Positions 38,990 to 47,603 of a stretch of 64,000 bases of DNA are shown in pieces. Under the pieces are notes generated by a model. That model worked only from the letters and a program-made list of their open reading frames with translations. It searched no databases and was not told the DNA's origin. Each line of letters opens with the position of its first letter. Position 1 is the stretch's first letter. The DNA is taken from NCBI RefSeq assembly GCF_036245475.1, contig NZ_BTPM01000001.1, positions 682,001 through 746,000 of the forward strand, written 5' to 3'. The stretch comes from Vibrio sp. 10N (lineage in GTDB: Bacteria > Pseudomonadota > Gammaproteobacteria > Enterobacterales > Vibrionaceae). A program made the translations under genes and the position numbers.

Positions 38990-41518
38990 ATGGCAATGAA
39001 AAAACTATTATTAGGCTTATCTGCAGTCGCTTTAGCGGTAAGCCAAGGCGCTGTGGCAGCTCCTGCTGCACCGTCAATCGACGTCTATGGCTCAAACAAC
39101 CTTCAGTTTTCTAAGATCCAACTCGCGATGGAAACCACCGCTGGTTATAACCAAATGGTGCAATACAAAGATGCCGCAGACATCAGCATCCAGTTTAACC
39201 AATGGAGTGGAACAACTGGCGATACTTACAATATTTATTTTGACGGCGCAAAAGTGGCGACGGGCCCCATTTCTGGCAGTCAAACACTGGCGAAGTTTAA
39301 CTATGCTCAAGGCGGTCGTTACCAAGTTGAAGTTGAAGCGTGTGATGCAACAGGGTGCTCACGCAGTGCGCCTGCGGAGCTTATTGTCGCGGATACCGAT
39401 GGCGCGCACTTAGCGCCATTAACCATGAATGTTGATCCGAACAACAAAACGTACAACACCGATCCAAATACGGTTGTCGGGACTTACTTTGTAGAGTGGG
39501 GCATCTATGGGCGCAAATTTACAGTAGACAATATCCCCGTCGATAACCTTACTCACATCATCTATGGCTTTATCCCAATCTGTGGGCCGAACGAATCGGT
39601 GAAATCTGTTGGTGGTAACAGCTTTAATGCACTAAAAACTGCTTGTCAGGGAATGCCTGATTATGAGGTCGTTATTCATGACCCTTGGGCGGCTTATCAA
39701 AAAAGTTTCCCACAAGCGGGGCATGAGTACAGCTCGCCGATTAAGGGTAACTATGCCATGTTGATGGCACTTAAGCAGCGTAACCCTGATCTAAAGATAC
39801 TTCCTTCAATTGGTGGTTGGACGCTTTCTGATCCGTTCTACAGCTTTACCGACAAAGCCAATCGCGACATCTTTGTGGCGTCAGTGAAACGCTTCCTGCA
39901 AACATGGAAGTTCTATGATGGTGTCGACATCGACTGGGAATACCCAGGTGGTCAAGGGGCGGCACCTGATCTTGGTGACCCATTGCGTGATGGTGATGCG
40001 TACGCAGCACTGATGCAAGAATTGCGTATTATGCTCGATGAGCTCACGGCGGAAACCGGTCGTACTTATGAGCTGACCTCTGCGGTGGGTGTCGGTTATG
40101 ACAAGATTGAAGACGTAAACTACGTCGATGCAGTTCCTCATATGGATTACATCTTCGCGATGACCTACGACTTCTACGGTGGCTGGAACAACGTACCAGG
40201 TCACCAAGCGGCGCTCTATTGCGGTAACTTTATGCGTCCTGGTCAGTGTGATGGTACTGGTGTCGATGCGGATGGTGTGCCTTACAAAGGTCCGGCTTAC
40301 ACGACCGACAATGGTATCCAATTGCTGCTCGCGAAAGGCGTGCCAGCGAACAAATTGGTGGTTGGCGCAGCCATGTACGGCCGAGGCTGGGAAGGCGTGA
40401 CTCCTGATACACTCACAGACCCAACGGATCCGATGACAGGTGTAGCAACGGGTAAACTCAAAGGTACGACGACTCAAGGTGTTTGGGAAGATGGTGTTAT
40501 TGACTATAAGGGTCTGAAAACATACATGATTGGTTCAAATAATACCGGCGTTAATGGTTTTGAGTACGGCTATGACGAACTTGCAGAAGCCCCGTATGTG
40601 TGGAACCGCACGACAGGTGAATTGGTGACTTTTGATGATCCACGCTCTGTAATTGCCAAAGGCCAGTATGTTCGTGCACAAGGTTTTGCAGGTCTGTTCT
40701 CATGGGAAATTGATGCCGACAATGGCGATATTCTCAACGCGATGCACGAAGGTCTCGCAGGAGGTACTTCAGTGAATCGTGCACCGACTGCGAATGCTGG
40801 TGGCAATCAAACCGTAGTAGGCCCTGCAACAGCGATTCTTGATGGCTCGGGATCTCGTGATAGCGATGGCTCAATCGTTAGCTATGCATGGTCACAACCC
40901 GCAGGTCAGACATTAGTAGTATCTGGTGCGAATACTGCCCAGCTTAGTGTGGATGTTGCTGAAGTGACCGTTAGCGAGCAGTACAGTCTCACGCTCACCG
41001 TGACCGACAATGAGGGCGCGACAGATAGTGCGACGGTAACACTGACCGTAAACCCGGTGAATACGACGCCGGTGAACACCGCACCAGTGGCTGTGATTAC
41101 AGGACCAACAATGGCGAATGCCAATGATCTTGTGACACTTGATGCTTCGAGCTCTAGTGACAAGGAAAATGACCCACTAACGTTTACTTGGCAAACGCCA
41201 GCAGGGTTAGCTGTCGCGACCAATGGAGCACAGGTGAGCTTTACGGCACCAAGCGTAACAGTGGATACCGACTATGTGTTGACGGTAGTCGTCAGTGACG
41301 GCTCATTAACCTCAAGCCAATCACATACGGTAACAGTGAAAGCAGGCAACATAGGTACGACTTGTGGTACTCCTTGGGATCCTGCTGCGGTCTATAACGG
41401 TGGAGATGAAGTGGTTTATCAAGGCCATCTGTATTCTGCTAAGTGGTGGACGCAAGGTGAAGTTCCAAGCAAGTCAGGCGAATGGGGCGTATGGAAAGAC
41501 CTTGGCCCGTGTCAGTAA
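38990..41518 (+). CDS. Secreted GH18 chitinase with PKD repeats and C-terminal chitin-binding module
   Basis: Hydrolyses chitin; secreted by Sec (signal peptide about 1-23, ending GAVA-APA) and probably onward by type II secretion. Order: ChiA-type N-terminal fibronectin-like domain (about 24-135); GH18 barrel (about 165-600) with the catalytic motif DGVDIDWE, E317 being the proton donor; two PKD-like domains (about 600-690 starting NRAPTANAGGNQTV, and about 697-787); and a C-terminal CBM5/12-type module (CGTPWDPAAVYNGGDEVVYQGHLYSAKWW). 842 aa. Overall plan resembles Serratia ChiA with extra modules. Lies beyond guaBA, a neighbourhood I recall for a chitinase in V. cholerae. Confidence 0.96.
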   Translation: MAMKKLLLGLSAVALAVSQGAVAAPAAPSIDVYGSNNLQFSKIQLAMETTAGYNQMVQYKDAADISIQFNQWSGTTGDTYNIYFDGAKVATGPISGSQTLAKFNYAQGGRYQVEVEACDATGCSRSAPAELIVADTDGAHLAPLTMNVDPNNKTYNTDPNTVVGTYFVEWGIYGRKFTVDNIPVDNLTHIIYGFIPICGPNESVKSVGGNSFNALKTACQGMPDYEVVIHDPWAAYQKSFPQAGHEYSSPIKGNYAMLMALKQRNPDLKILPSIGGWTLSDPFYSFTDKANRDIFVASVKRFLQTWKFYDGVDIDWEYPGGQGAAPDLGDPLRDGDAYAALMQELRIMLDELTAETGRTYELTSAVGVGYDKIEDVNYVDAVPHMDYIFAMTYDFYGGWNNVPGHQAALYCGNFMRPGQCDGTGVDADGVPYKGPAYTTDNGIQLLLAKGVPANKLVVGAAMYGRGWEGVTPDTLTDPTDPMTGVATGKLKGTTTQGVWEDGVIDYKGLKTYMIGSNNTGVNGFEYGYDELAEAPYVWNRTTGELVTFDDPRSVIAKGQYVRAQGFAGLFSWEIDADNGDILNAMHEGLAGGTSVNRAPTANAGGNQTVVGPATAILDGSGSRDSDGSIVSYAWSQPAGQTLVVSGANTAQLSVDVAEVTVSEQYSLTLTVTDNEGATDSATVTLTVNPVNTTPVNTAPVAVITGPTMANANDLVTLDASSSSDKENDPLTFTWQTPAGLAVATNGAQVSFTAPSVTVDTDYVLTVVVSDGSLTSSQSHTVTVKAGNIGTTCGTPWDPAAVYNGGDEVVYQGHLYSAKWWTQGEVPSKSGEWGVWKDLGPCQ

Positions 41519-41533
41519 TAAGCTGTATTAAGT

Positions 41534-41602
41534 CATCATAACTCGCAATTGGGTGTGCTGGGTTGCATGACACCTCTCCACTGCATCTAGTGAGTTATGA
41601 TG
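41534..41602. repeat. Nested palindromic structure after the chitinase gene
   Basis: CATCATAACTC (41534-41544) is perfectly mirrored by GAGTTATGATG (41592-41602). Inside, GGGTGT and ACACC can pair again. It precedes the terminator and could form a large 3' UTR structure, or be a small repeat insertion. No other copy is obvious in this window. Confidence 0.5.
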
Positions 41603-41612
41603 GCGCCATAAT

Positions 41613-41643
41613 AAAACAGCCGCTCAGTGATGAGCGGCTGTTT
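41613..41643. terminator. Bidirectional terminator between chitinase and ribB
   Basis: AAACAGCCGCTCA / TGAGCGGCTGTTT, nearly perfect stem with A-run on the left and T-run on the right, between convergent genes. Confidence 0.9.
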
Positions 41644-41662
41644 CTATTTTAGGTCTGCGTAG

Positions 41663-42325
41663 TTATGCCGATTTTTCACTCGCTGCCAGACGATATTGAA
41701 CCATGTCTTCTATCGTTAGTACGGGCATATTGTGAAGCTTGCCAAAAGCGACAATTTCTGGCGCCTTGGCCATAGTGCCATCTGGGTTAGTGACTTCACA
41801 AAGAACGCCAAATGGTGATAGACCAGCCATTTGCATCAGATCGATGGTGCCTTCAGTGTGACCGCGACGAGTCAGTACCCCGCCTTGCTTGGCACGAAGC
41901 GGGAAAACGTGGCCTGGACGCGCCAGATCTTCCGGGCGAGCACCAGGTTGGCAAGCGGTTTTGATGGTTGTGACGCGATCGGCTGCAGATACGCCGGTCG
42001 TCACGCCAACTTTAGCCTCAATAGACACAGTAAAAGCGGTTTGGTTGGCGCTGTTGTTGTTTTCTACCATAGGTGGCAAATCAAGCTGTTTGGCTTGTTC
42101 ATCAGTCACGCATAGGCAAACAATACCGCTACACTCACGGATCATCAGTGCCATCTGTTGGTTAGTGAGATGATCAACGGAATAGATGATATCGCCTTCG
42201 TTTTCACGATCTTCGTCATCGAGTAGCAATACGCCACGGCCTTCGCGAAGCGCTTGTAGTGCCAGTTCTACACGCTCTAAAGGTGTGCCAAAGTCGGCAA
42301 GAAGTGAAGTTTGGTTCTGATTCAT
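41663..42325 (-). CDS. ribB: 3,4-dihydroxy-2-butanone-4-phosphate synthase
   Basis: Makes the four-carbon precursor of riboflavin from ribulose 5-phosphate. Signature motifs: [13 protein letters not shown] (metal-binding acidic loop), [32 protein letters not shown]. 220 aa, a stand-alone RibB without a RibA domain. Start at 42325 ([13 protein letters not shown]) has AGGAG 7 bp upstream; the frame is open further to 42379 but that stretch lies in the leader. Controlled by the upstream FMN riboswitch. Confidence 0.97.
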   Translation of the reverse strand: MNQNQTSLLADFGTPLERVELALQALREGRGVLLLDDEDRENEGDIIYSVDHLTNQQMALMIRECSGIVCLCVTDEQAKQLDLPPMVENNNSANQTAFTVSIEAKVGVTTGVSAADRVTTIKTACQPGARPEDLARPGHVFPLRAKQGGVLTRRGHTEGTIDLMQMAGLSPFGVLCEVTNPDGTMAKAPEIVAFGKLHNMPVLTIEDMVQYRLAASEKSA

Positions 42326-42550
42326 GGTAATACTCCTAACTTTAAGTACCAGAATCAGGGCATAGATATGGGGATGCACCCACGTCAGAATTAACGTGGT
42401 TTATCCAAAAGATAGAGCTAAGCGATACGACAGTAAAACATTGAAAAGGTATGAATTCTTCAATGGCAGTCATAACGCTAAAAATCGAGTTTAGGCGCAA
42501 ATAGCCTATCCACCCCATCAATAACTGATTAGGGTGACTCGATAGTCTTA

Positions 42551-42685
42551 TCCTCTCCCATCCGGACTATGACCGTCGGCTCTGGATTCACACCAGATCT
42601 GCTGACCCTGATACTCTGTATCAGGCGCTCGCGGGCTTATCATGATGATTTACCGCCGGTGGGGAATTTCGCCCCGCCCTGAGAA
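42551..42685 (-). promoter_or_regulatory. FMN riboswitch (RFN element) of ribB
   Basis: The minus strand shows the conserved RFN parts in order: CAGGGCGGGGCGAAATTCCCC, ACCGGCGGTAA, a variable stem, AGCCCGCGAGC, a CTGATACAGAGTATCAG stem, GGTCAGCAGATCTGGTGTGAATCCAGAGCCGACGGT split over its two arms, and CCGGATGGGAGAGGA. The aptamer starts about 360 nt upstream of ribB; hairpins at about 42385-42400 (CCACGT/ACGTGG) and 42446-42470 (CATTGAA/TTCAATG) may form the expression platform. Confidence 0.97.
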
Positions 42686-42940
42686 TAGATTAATGTCATT
42701 TCGACGCCTAAATGGTAACGATAATTCAGTCAGTTGAAAACCCTAATGCAGTCATATGGTGCTTATGCCAGCAAAAAAGGTGATTGTGGCCGAATTCTTA
42801 GCTTTAACCTTTGCTAACAAAAACTTTAGGTTTGCGTCACAGAGCAGAGGGATAAAACACATTCGCATAACGGATTGTGAGCTACTATTCTCAAACTTCC
42901 CCTTAACGACGTTGTCCGTCGAATCAAACAAGAGAATACA

Positions 42941-43450
42941 ATGGCGCTCCATCTAGAAACTGAACGACTTATCTTAAGAGATTTCGAACTTGGTGATATT
43001 GAATCGTGGCTACAAATTACCTCACACCCCAAGTACCAAACCTTCTATCCAAAAGAAGAATGTTCCCCAGAGTTCAATGCGCACTTGTTGGAAATGTTTG
43101 TTGAGCAGGCACATCAAATTCCCCGCACTAAGTTTCAATTGGTGATTGAAGGCAAAGAGAGCCATCAAGTTATTGGTACTGTCGCATTTCGTTTGGAGCC
43201 TAATCAGCAAGCTTCGATTGGATTTGGTCTGGCGGTAGATAGACAAGGACGAGGTCTCGCTGTGGAAGCGATGTCGACGCTTATCGCTTTTGGCCGTGAG
43301 CAAATGGGCGCGCGCTGTATTTTTGCCGAGACTCGAGCGGGTAATAAAGCGGCGATTGCTGTTTGTGAGCGACTCGGTCTCCACAAAGTAAACAGTGAAT
43401 CTGATGACCTCACGCAGATGAGCGTCATCCGTTTAGAGCGCTGCTATTGA
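42941..43450 (+). CDS. GNAT-family N-acetyltransferase (RimJ/RimL-like)
   Basis: 169 aa. Opens LETERLILRDFELGDIESW, the typical RimJ/RimL-like N-terminus, and has the acetyl-CoA loop region FGLAVDRQGRGLAVEAMSTL followed by ARCIFAETRAGNKAAIAVCERLGL. Substrate unknown; could acetylate a protein N-terminus or a small amine. RBS AGAGA; 66 bp ahead of the aldolase-like gene, possibly cotranscribed. Confidence 0.85.
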   Translation: MALHLETERLILRDFELGDIESWLQITSHPKYQTFYPKEECSPEFNAHLLEMFVEQAHQIPRTKFQLVIEGKESHQVIGTVAFRLEPNQQASIGFGLAVDRQGRGLAVEAMSTLIAFGREQMGARCIFAETRAGNKAAIAVCERLGLHKVNSESDDLTQMSVIRLERCY

Positions 43451-43516
43451 TTAGCTGTTAATGAGTGATAGACCAGTGTTACCCTAATCGAACTCAATGC
43501 TAGATAGGGATAGACG

Positions 43517-44581
43517 ATGCAACAACAATGCAAGATTTCGTTGCCAGGAAATAAAGAATACTCTCCAGCCGAGACGTTTGCTCAAATGTCTGCATGGTGT
43601 GAACAGAACCAAGTCACCCATGACCGTTATGGGGAAGGGGAGTTAATACAGAGTTTTGAGCAGAAGTTGGCAAAGCTACTTGGCTTTGAAGCGGGATTGT
43701 TTGTTATTACGGGTACCATGACCCAGCCAACAGCATTGCAGATCGCTTGCGAAATGAAGCGCAACAATAAGGTTGCTATGCATCCTTCAAGTCATATCCA
43801 ATTGCATGAAAACCAAGGCTATCAGTTGCAGCAGCGTTTTAATTTGATTACCGTTGGCAAACCGTTTCAACCTTGGGTGCTGGAGGATTTAGTTAAAATC
43901 CCAGATACGCTGGCTGCTGTACTCTATGAGCTACCAATGCGTGAAATCGGCGGGCAGTTGCCAAGTTTTGAAGAGCTATCACGTATTAAAGCTCACTGCG
44001 GTCAATACGATATTCACTTACATATGGATGGTGCGCGACTGTGGGAAACCGCTGCTTACTATCAAAAGGATTACGCTGAGATATGCGAGGGCTTTGATTC
44101 AGTCTATGTCTCTATGTACAAAGGCATCGGCGGTCTAGGCGGTGCGATGTTACTCGGTGATCAAGCGTTTATCGATCAAGCCGCAGTATGGATGCACCGT
44201 CAGGGTGGCAGTGTCTATCATCGCACTCCTTATATCGTCGCAGCAGCCATGCAGTTCGAACAAAGGCTGGCCTTAATGCCAGCGCTATTCGAACGTACCA
44301 AACAGCTCTACCAAATACTGTCAGAGTTTCCATCATTGACTGCAAACCCGGTCAAGCCTCAAGCGAACATGCTGCACATCCATCTACCCATGAGTCAAGA
44401 CAAAGCAATAGCGCTTCGAGATAAGCTTGCCACAGAGCACAGCCTCTGGATTGGCAACCCACAACAAGGAATGCTAGCCGAGCAAAGTTACATTGAATGG
44501 TACGTGGGAGATAGACTACTAGACATGTCAGATGACGATGTAAGAGGTTATCTTCAGTTGATTGAGCAAGAGTGTGTTTAG
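43517..44581 (+). CDS. PLP-dependent beta-eliminating lyase / threonine aldolase-like protein
   Basis: 354 aa fold-type I PLP enzyme. The N-terminal YGEGELIQSFEQKLAKLLG and the segment HLHMDGARLWETA match low-specificity threonine aldolases, and the PLP lysine is in SVYVSMYKGIGGLGGAML. The sequence differs from canonical LtaE, so the substrate (threonine, allo-threonine or another hydroxy-amino acid) is uncertain. RBS GATAGGGATAG. Last core gene before the island. Confidence 0.8.
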   Translation: MQQQCKISLPGNKEYSPAETFAQMSAWCEQNQVTHDRYGEGELIQSFEQKLAKLLGFEAGLFVITGTMTQPTALQIACEMKRNNKVAMHPSSHIQLHENQGYQLQQRFNLITVGKPFQPWVLEDLVKIPDTLAAVLYELPMREIGGQLPSFEELSRIKAHCGQYDIHLHMDGARLWETAAYYQKDYAEICEGFDSVYVSMYKGIGGLGGAMLLGDQAFIDQAAVWMHRQGGSVYHRTPYIVAAAMQFEQRLALMPALFERTKQLYQILSEFPSLTANPVKPQANMLHIHLPMSQDKAIALRDKLATEHSLWIGNPQQGMLAEQSYIEWYVGDRLLDMSDDDVRGYLQLIEQECV

Positions 44582-44664
44582 CTTTTAGTAGGTGATAGAC
44601 CTTTTGGCCTATCGGTGGTCAAAAGGTCTCGATGCTTGAACTATTTGCCTGCTGCTAAGATACG

Positions 44665-44698
44665 AAAAGGGCGCTAACTATAAAGTTAGCGCCCTTTC
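44665..44698 (-). terminator. Stranded ancestral ssrA terminator (also serves the aldolase-like gene)
   Basis: AAAGGGCGCTAAC / GTTAGCGCCCTTT is a strong stem; on the minus strand it is followed by TTTTCG. It sits 9 bp outside the duplicated ssrA 3' end at 44707, exactly where an ssrA terminator would be before island insertion. In the plus direction the T-run is short (TTTCC), so termination of the aldolase transcript may be weaker. Confidence 0.7.
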
Positions 44699-44706
44699 CA
44701 AACGTT

Positions 44707-44730
44707 TGGTGGGCTGGCGGGAGTTGAACC
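44707..44730 (-). repeat. Distal attachment site: displaced copy of the ssrA 3' end
   Basis: TGGTGGGCTGGCGGGAGTTGAACC matches the ssrA 3' end at 58427-58451 except for one missing A; the 18-bp core GCTGGCGGGAGTTGAACC is identical (44713-44730 and 58434-58451). This marks the left boundary of the island. A further partial match to the next part of the ssrA T-arm (15 of 17 bases) appears at 44825-44841. Confidence 0.9.
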
Positions 44731-44907
44731 AATGTATCAATATTTTAAAATTCAGGTAATTAGCTTGGTGTTACCAATTTGGTGTAGCATCAAATGTTAC
44801 ATCAATTTCCTACTGCAAAAGAAACTGAACCCCCGTCCAAATATAACTTTTTGCTATTAAAGCCAGTGTTAATCATAGCAAAATAATCTTAAAACTACAT
44901 GTAATGG

Positions 44908-45081
44908 TTATTCATCAACAGGTGATTTATTACTGTCGAGCAATGAGTTTAGCATACTAGATGAGGACAGTATCAGACCAACTCTTAGACCCAAAGGTTT
45001 GAACACTTTGTTTAAATGATATGAGCCAAATATTGCCCATATCATGGATTCTTCGGTATTAATGAGTATGTTCTTACTCAC
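44908..45081 (-). CDS. Possible 57-aa protein directly after the DUF4143 ATPase
   Basis: GTG at 45081 follows the ATPase stop codon without a gap and in the same frame; the frame stays open for 57 codons (starts MSKNILINTEESMIW, ends NKSPVDE). It could be a small translated gene, or the former C-terminus of a longer ATPase cut by a stop codon. No RBS of its own beyond what lies in the ATPase end. Low confidence. Confidence 0.3.
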   Translation of the reverse strand: MSKNILINTEESMIWAIFGSYHLNKVFKPLGLRVGLILSSSSMLNSLLDSNKSPVDE

Positions 45082-46413
45082 TTAGCTTTTATCTAGATCT
45101 CTTAGGTGATCAAGTAAGTATTCAGTGTAGTAAAGTGGCATCACTATGTGTTCTTTTTCTGTTGCTGGAGAGCCTTGAGTGCCTGTAAGTTTGATCGTCT
45201 TGTGGGGCTTGCACTTTTCGATGTAAGACTGCAATGATTTTGCTCGGGTTCGCTTACCGCTCTTTACTTCTACAGGCACAATACGGCCTAGGTCATCAGC
45301 GATGATGAACTCTATCTCAGCCCTTGCGTCTCCCCAAGAGAAACTTGGTTCAATACCTAGTGCGGCGATTTCCTGTTGAACATAGTTTTCTGCGACATAT
45401 CCCTTGTATTCATAGCCTTGCTGTTTGATTTCACGGTAACCCGTGCCGAGCATATGGTTCAACAGGCCTACATCAAATAGAAATAATTTAACTGCATTTT
45501 CCTTCTGATAAGCAGCTAAAGGAGAACGAGGTTGTCCTTCAATAGGATGATTCTTTAGCGCAAGTCGACACTTGTGAAGCCATGTGATCGCACTTTCATA
45601 TTCAGCATATCGAGATTTGCGTTCGTGAACGCCTTTGAATTTGAACCGTTTAACGGAGTCATCGAATACCGAAGATAACTGGGCTGGGATGCTTCTAAAT
45701 ACAGACTCGATGAGTTGCGCATCTACTTTTCCAGAGTATTTTCCGAAATCACGCATGTAGCCCTCAATTAAGTTTCGATGGACTTCAGAGACGGCTTCAA
45801 TTCGGTCAATGATACTGAGTTGAGAGTTTGCGAACCATGAGTTTACGGCTTCAGGCATGCCGCCAACGAAGTAATAATCAGTTAGCAATTCGATTAACTT
45901 GGAATGAGCCGCAGAAGAACTCAGCTTTTGGTCAAACGCTTTTTGAAGAGCTTTCTCTCCAGATGCCCACAAAAACTCCCTGAAAGTCAGTGGCCTTAAG
46001 TTGTGCTGTTCAACTTTTCCAACAGGGAAGGAGGTGAGCAATCCAATATTGGAACCACTTGCAGCAACATAAGCTTTGGGAGCCTTTTCTGCAAAGTATT
46101 TAAGTGCGGTAACCGCTCTAGGACACTCACCAATCTCATCTAAAATAAGTAGATCAGTAGATGGTTCGAAGGTTTGCCCTGTTAAGAGTTCAATATTGGT
46201 GATGATGTCATCAGGATTTAAAGATCCAGCAAAAGCTTCCATTAACTCAGGACTCTCTAAAAAATCGATCCTTAGGACATTTTCGAATGTACTTCCTAAT
46301 AGCTCCTGCAATAAGAATGTTTTGCCAGTTTGTCTAGCTCCGTCAATCAGTAGAGGCTTCCTGGTTGGCTTGCCTTTCCAGGTGAGTAGGTTTTCAAGCA
46401 GTGTTCGTTTCAT
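45082..46413 (-). CDS. DUF4143-type AAA ATPase with C-terminal nuclease-like domain
   Basis: 443 aa. Walker A GARQTGKT (residues 25-32) and Walker B LLILDEIGE (D92, E93) define the AAA domain; a winged-helix-like middle is followed by the C-terminal DUF4143 region, in which ARAEIEFII and VPVEVKSGK give the D/E and ExK residues of a PD-(D/E)XK-like fold. Such ATPases are common in islands and of uncertain role; some are suspected in toxin-antitoxin or defence settings. The promoter region has three palindromes at 32-bp spacing. First cargo gene from the left end, transcribed toward the boundary. Confidence 0.88.
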   Translation of the reverse strand: MKRTLLENLLTWKGKPTRKPLLIDGARQTGKTFLLQELLGSTFENVLRIDFLESPELMEAFAGSLNPDDIITNIELLTGQTFEPSTDLLILDEIGECPRAVTALKYFAEKAPKAYVAASGSNIGLLTSFPVGKVEQHNLRPLTFREFLWASGEKALQKAFDQKLSSSAAHSKLIELLTDYYFVGGMPEAVNSWFANSQLSIIDRIEAVSEVHRNLIEGYMRDFGKYSGKVDAQLIESVFRSIPAQLSSVFDDSVKRFKFKGVHERKSRYAEYESAITWLHKCRLALKNHPIEGQPRSPLAAYQKENAVKLFLFDVGLLNHMLGTGYREIKQQGYEYKGYVAENYVQQEIAALGIEPSFSWGDARAEIEFIIADDLGRIVPVEVKSGKRTRAKSLQSYIEKCKPHKTIKLTGTQGSPATEKEHIVMPLYYTEYLLDHLRDLDKS

Positions 46414-46456
46414 CTAGCCACCTTAGTGATAGCGATTTCATGTTCGATGCTTATTA

Positions 46457-46542
46457 CATAAAAATGCGCGATAAAATGCAAGTTTAAACATTTTAATGCG
46501 CATAAAAATGTTTTGTTTTACATTTTAATGCGCGTAAAAGTG
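46457..46542 (-). promoter_or_regulatory. Three 22-bp palindromic operator-like repeats at 32-bp spacing
   Basis: Copies at 46457-46478 (CATAAAAATGCGCGATAAAATG), 46489-46510 (CATTTTAATGCGCATAAAAATG) and 46521-46542 (CATTTTAATGCGCGTAAAAGTG). Starts are exactly 32 bp apart, three helical turns. The middle copy is an almost perfect palindrome. They lie 44-130 bp upstream of the ATPase start. A degenerate fourth copy (CATTTTGGTGTGCGTATG) follows at 46543. Likely operators; the binding protein is unknown. Confidence 0.7.
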
Positions 46543-46817
46543 CATTTTGGTGTGCGTATGATTATGTGGGGAGCGAGGCGCAGTAATGAGTATATGGTGA
46601 GTGCTTCATACTTAGTATAAGCAAATGTCAATCTGGACAAGCTAGTCTTTAGCAAAAGCAGGGCTGGCTCAACAAAGATTGACAATTGCAGCTAATTAAT
46701 TGTAATTGTTCACTTTTCTATGGCGTTAAAATTAAATGGAGGTAATCAATGAACAAACAAAGAATGGTTGGGATGTGAAAGCCAAAGGCTTTCATAAATC
46801 AAATAAAACATTTTCCT
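46543..46817. other. Spacer between ATPase promoter and phosphoesterase gene
   Basis: About 275 bp. Contains a 9-codon ORF at 46749-46778 (MNKQRMVGM) with a strong RBS (GGAGG, 6 bp before ATG), perhaps a leader or a decayed gene start, and a small hairpin (GAAAGCC AAA GGCTTTC) at about 46776-46793 that could help terminate transcription. Confidence 0.4.
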
Positions 46818-47603
46818 TTAAAGGTAGTATGCCTTGATCTTCAAGCCTCCTGACTTGAGTGGGATAGAGCCTTTTGGATTACAAATGAAAGTGGTGCTGC
46901 CAGCAATGATCTTTTCTACTGGATCGTGTTGATGACCTGCAATCCAGTATCGTGCTTTAGAGATCAGTTCGTCACTCAAACCAGCTTGGTAGTACGGAGC
47001 ATAATCGCTGTTGGCATTTTGTTCGACAGCAAAAGCCTCTTTTGATGGAAGATGATGAGATATCGCTATATCAACTTTCCTTGGAAAGTTGTTAATGAAT
47101 GCCTTGTGCTGCTCTTCAATCATTTGATGGCTGATGTACTTTGTATCATTCATCAGTTCTGAGTACGCATCTATTAGTTCAGGCGAGTATGTGTGGATAG
47201 GAAACCAAAGAGTGCCGCCATAGATAGTACATCCGTCTAAATCGATTGATTCATTATCCAGAAAAAACAAGTTCGCAGTTGTTTCACTGTGCGCCTTAAG
47301 CTTTGCTATTGGGGTGTATGTTTGAACATCAATACCGTTTTCGGAGTTGATTGAAACTTGTTTGTGCAGATAACCAGAACGATACGATTTACTTTTACTA
47401 CCGTACCACTCGTGGTTCCCTGCAATGATGACAACGGCTTTAAAGTAAGAGCAAAGAACATTTTTTACATACGCAATGCCATTGAGTGCATTGGCGGTGT
47501 CACCCGCAATAATCAAAGCAGCGTCATTATCGAAGTTATGCCAAAAGCTCCGATGGATACCGTGTAAATCCAAGTGCAAATCAGATACTGCGTAAAATTT
47601 CAA
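46818..47603 (-). CDS. Calcineurin-like metallophosphoesterase
   Basis: 261 aa with all five signature blocks of the superfamily: SDLHLD (D8, H10), IIAGDTAN, IIAGNHEWYG, ISHHLPS and WIAGHQHDP, so two metals should bind. Could be a nuclease, a cyclic nucleotide phosphodiesterase or a protein phosphatase; sequence alone does not decide. No signal peptide. Same strand as the CoiA-like gene upstream, with a palindromic region of about 330 bp between them. Confidence 0.88.
   Translation of the reverse strand: MKFYAVSDLHLDLHGIHRSFWHNFDNDAALIIAGDTANALNGIAYVKNVLCSYFKAVVIIAGNHEWYGSKSKSYRSGYLHKQVSINSENGIDVQTYTPIAKLKAHSETTANLFFLDNESIDLDGCTIYGGTLWFPIHTYSPELIDAYSELMNDTKYISHQMIEEQHKAFINNFPRKVDIAISHHLPSKEAFAVEQNANSDYAPYYQAGLSDELISKARYWIAGHQHDPVEKIIAGSTTFICNPKGSIPLKSGGLKIKAYYL

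Noticed and set aside
39881..40477. 198-codon minus-strand ORF opposite the chitinase
   Set aside because: Antisense shadow within the GH18 catalytic domain; no RBS or domain.
46457..46542. Possible CRISPR array (three repeats)
   Set aside because: Repeats are palindromic 22-mers with only 10-bp gaps, far shorter than CRISPR spacers; no cas genes. Better read as operators.
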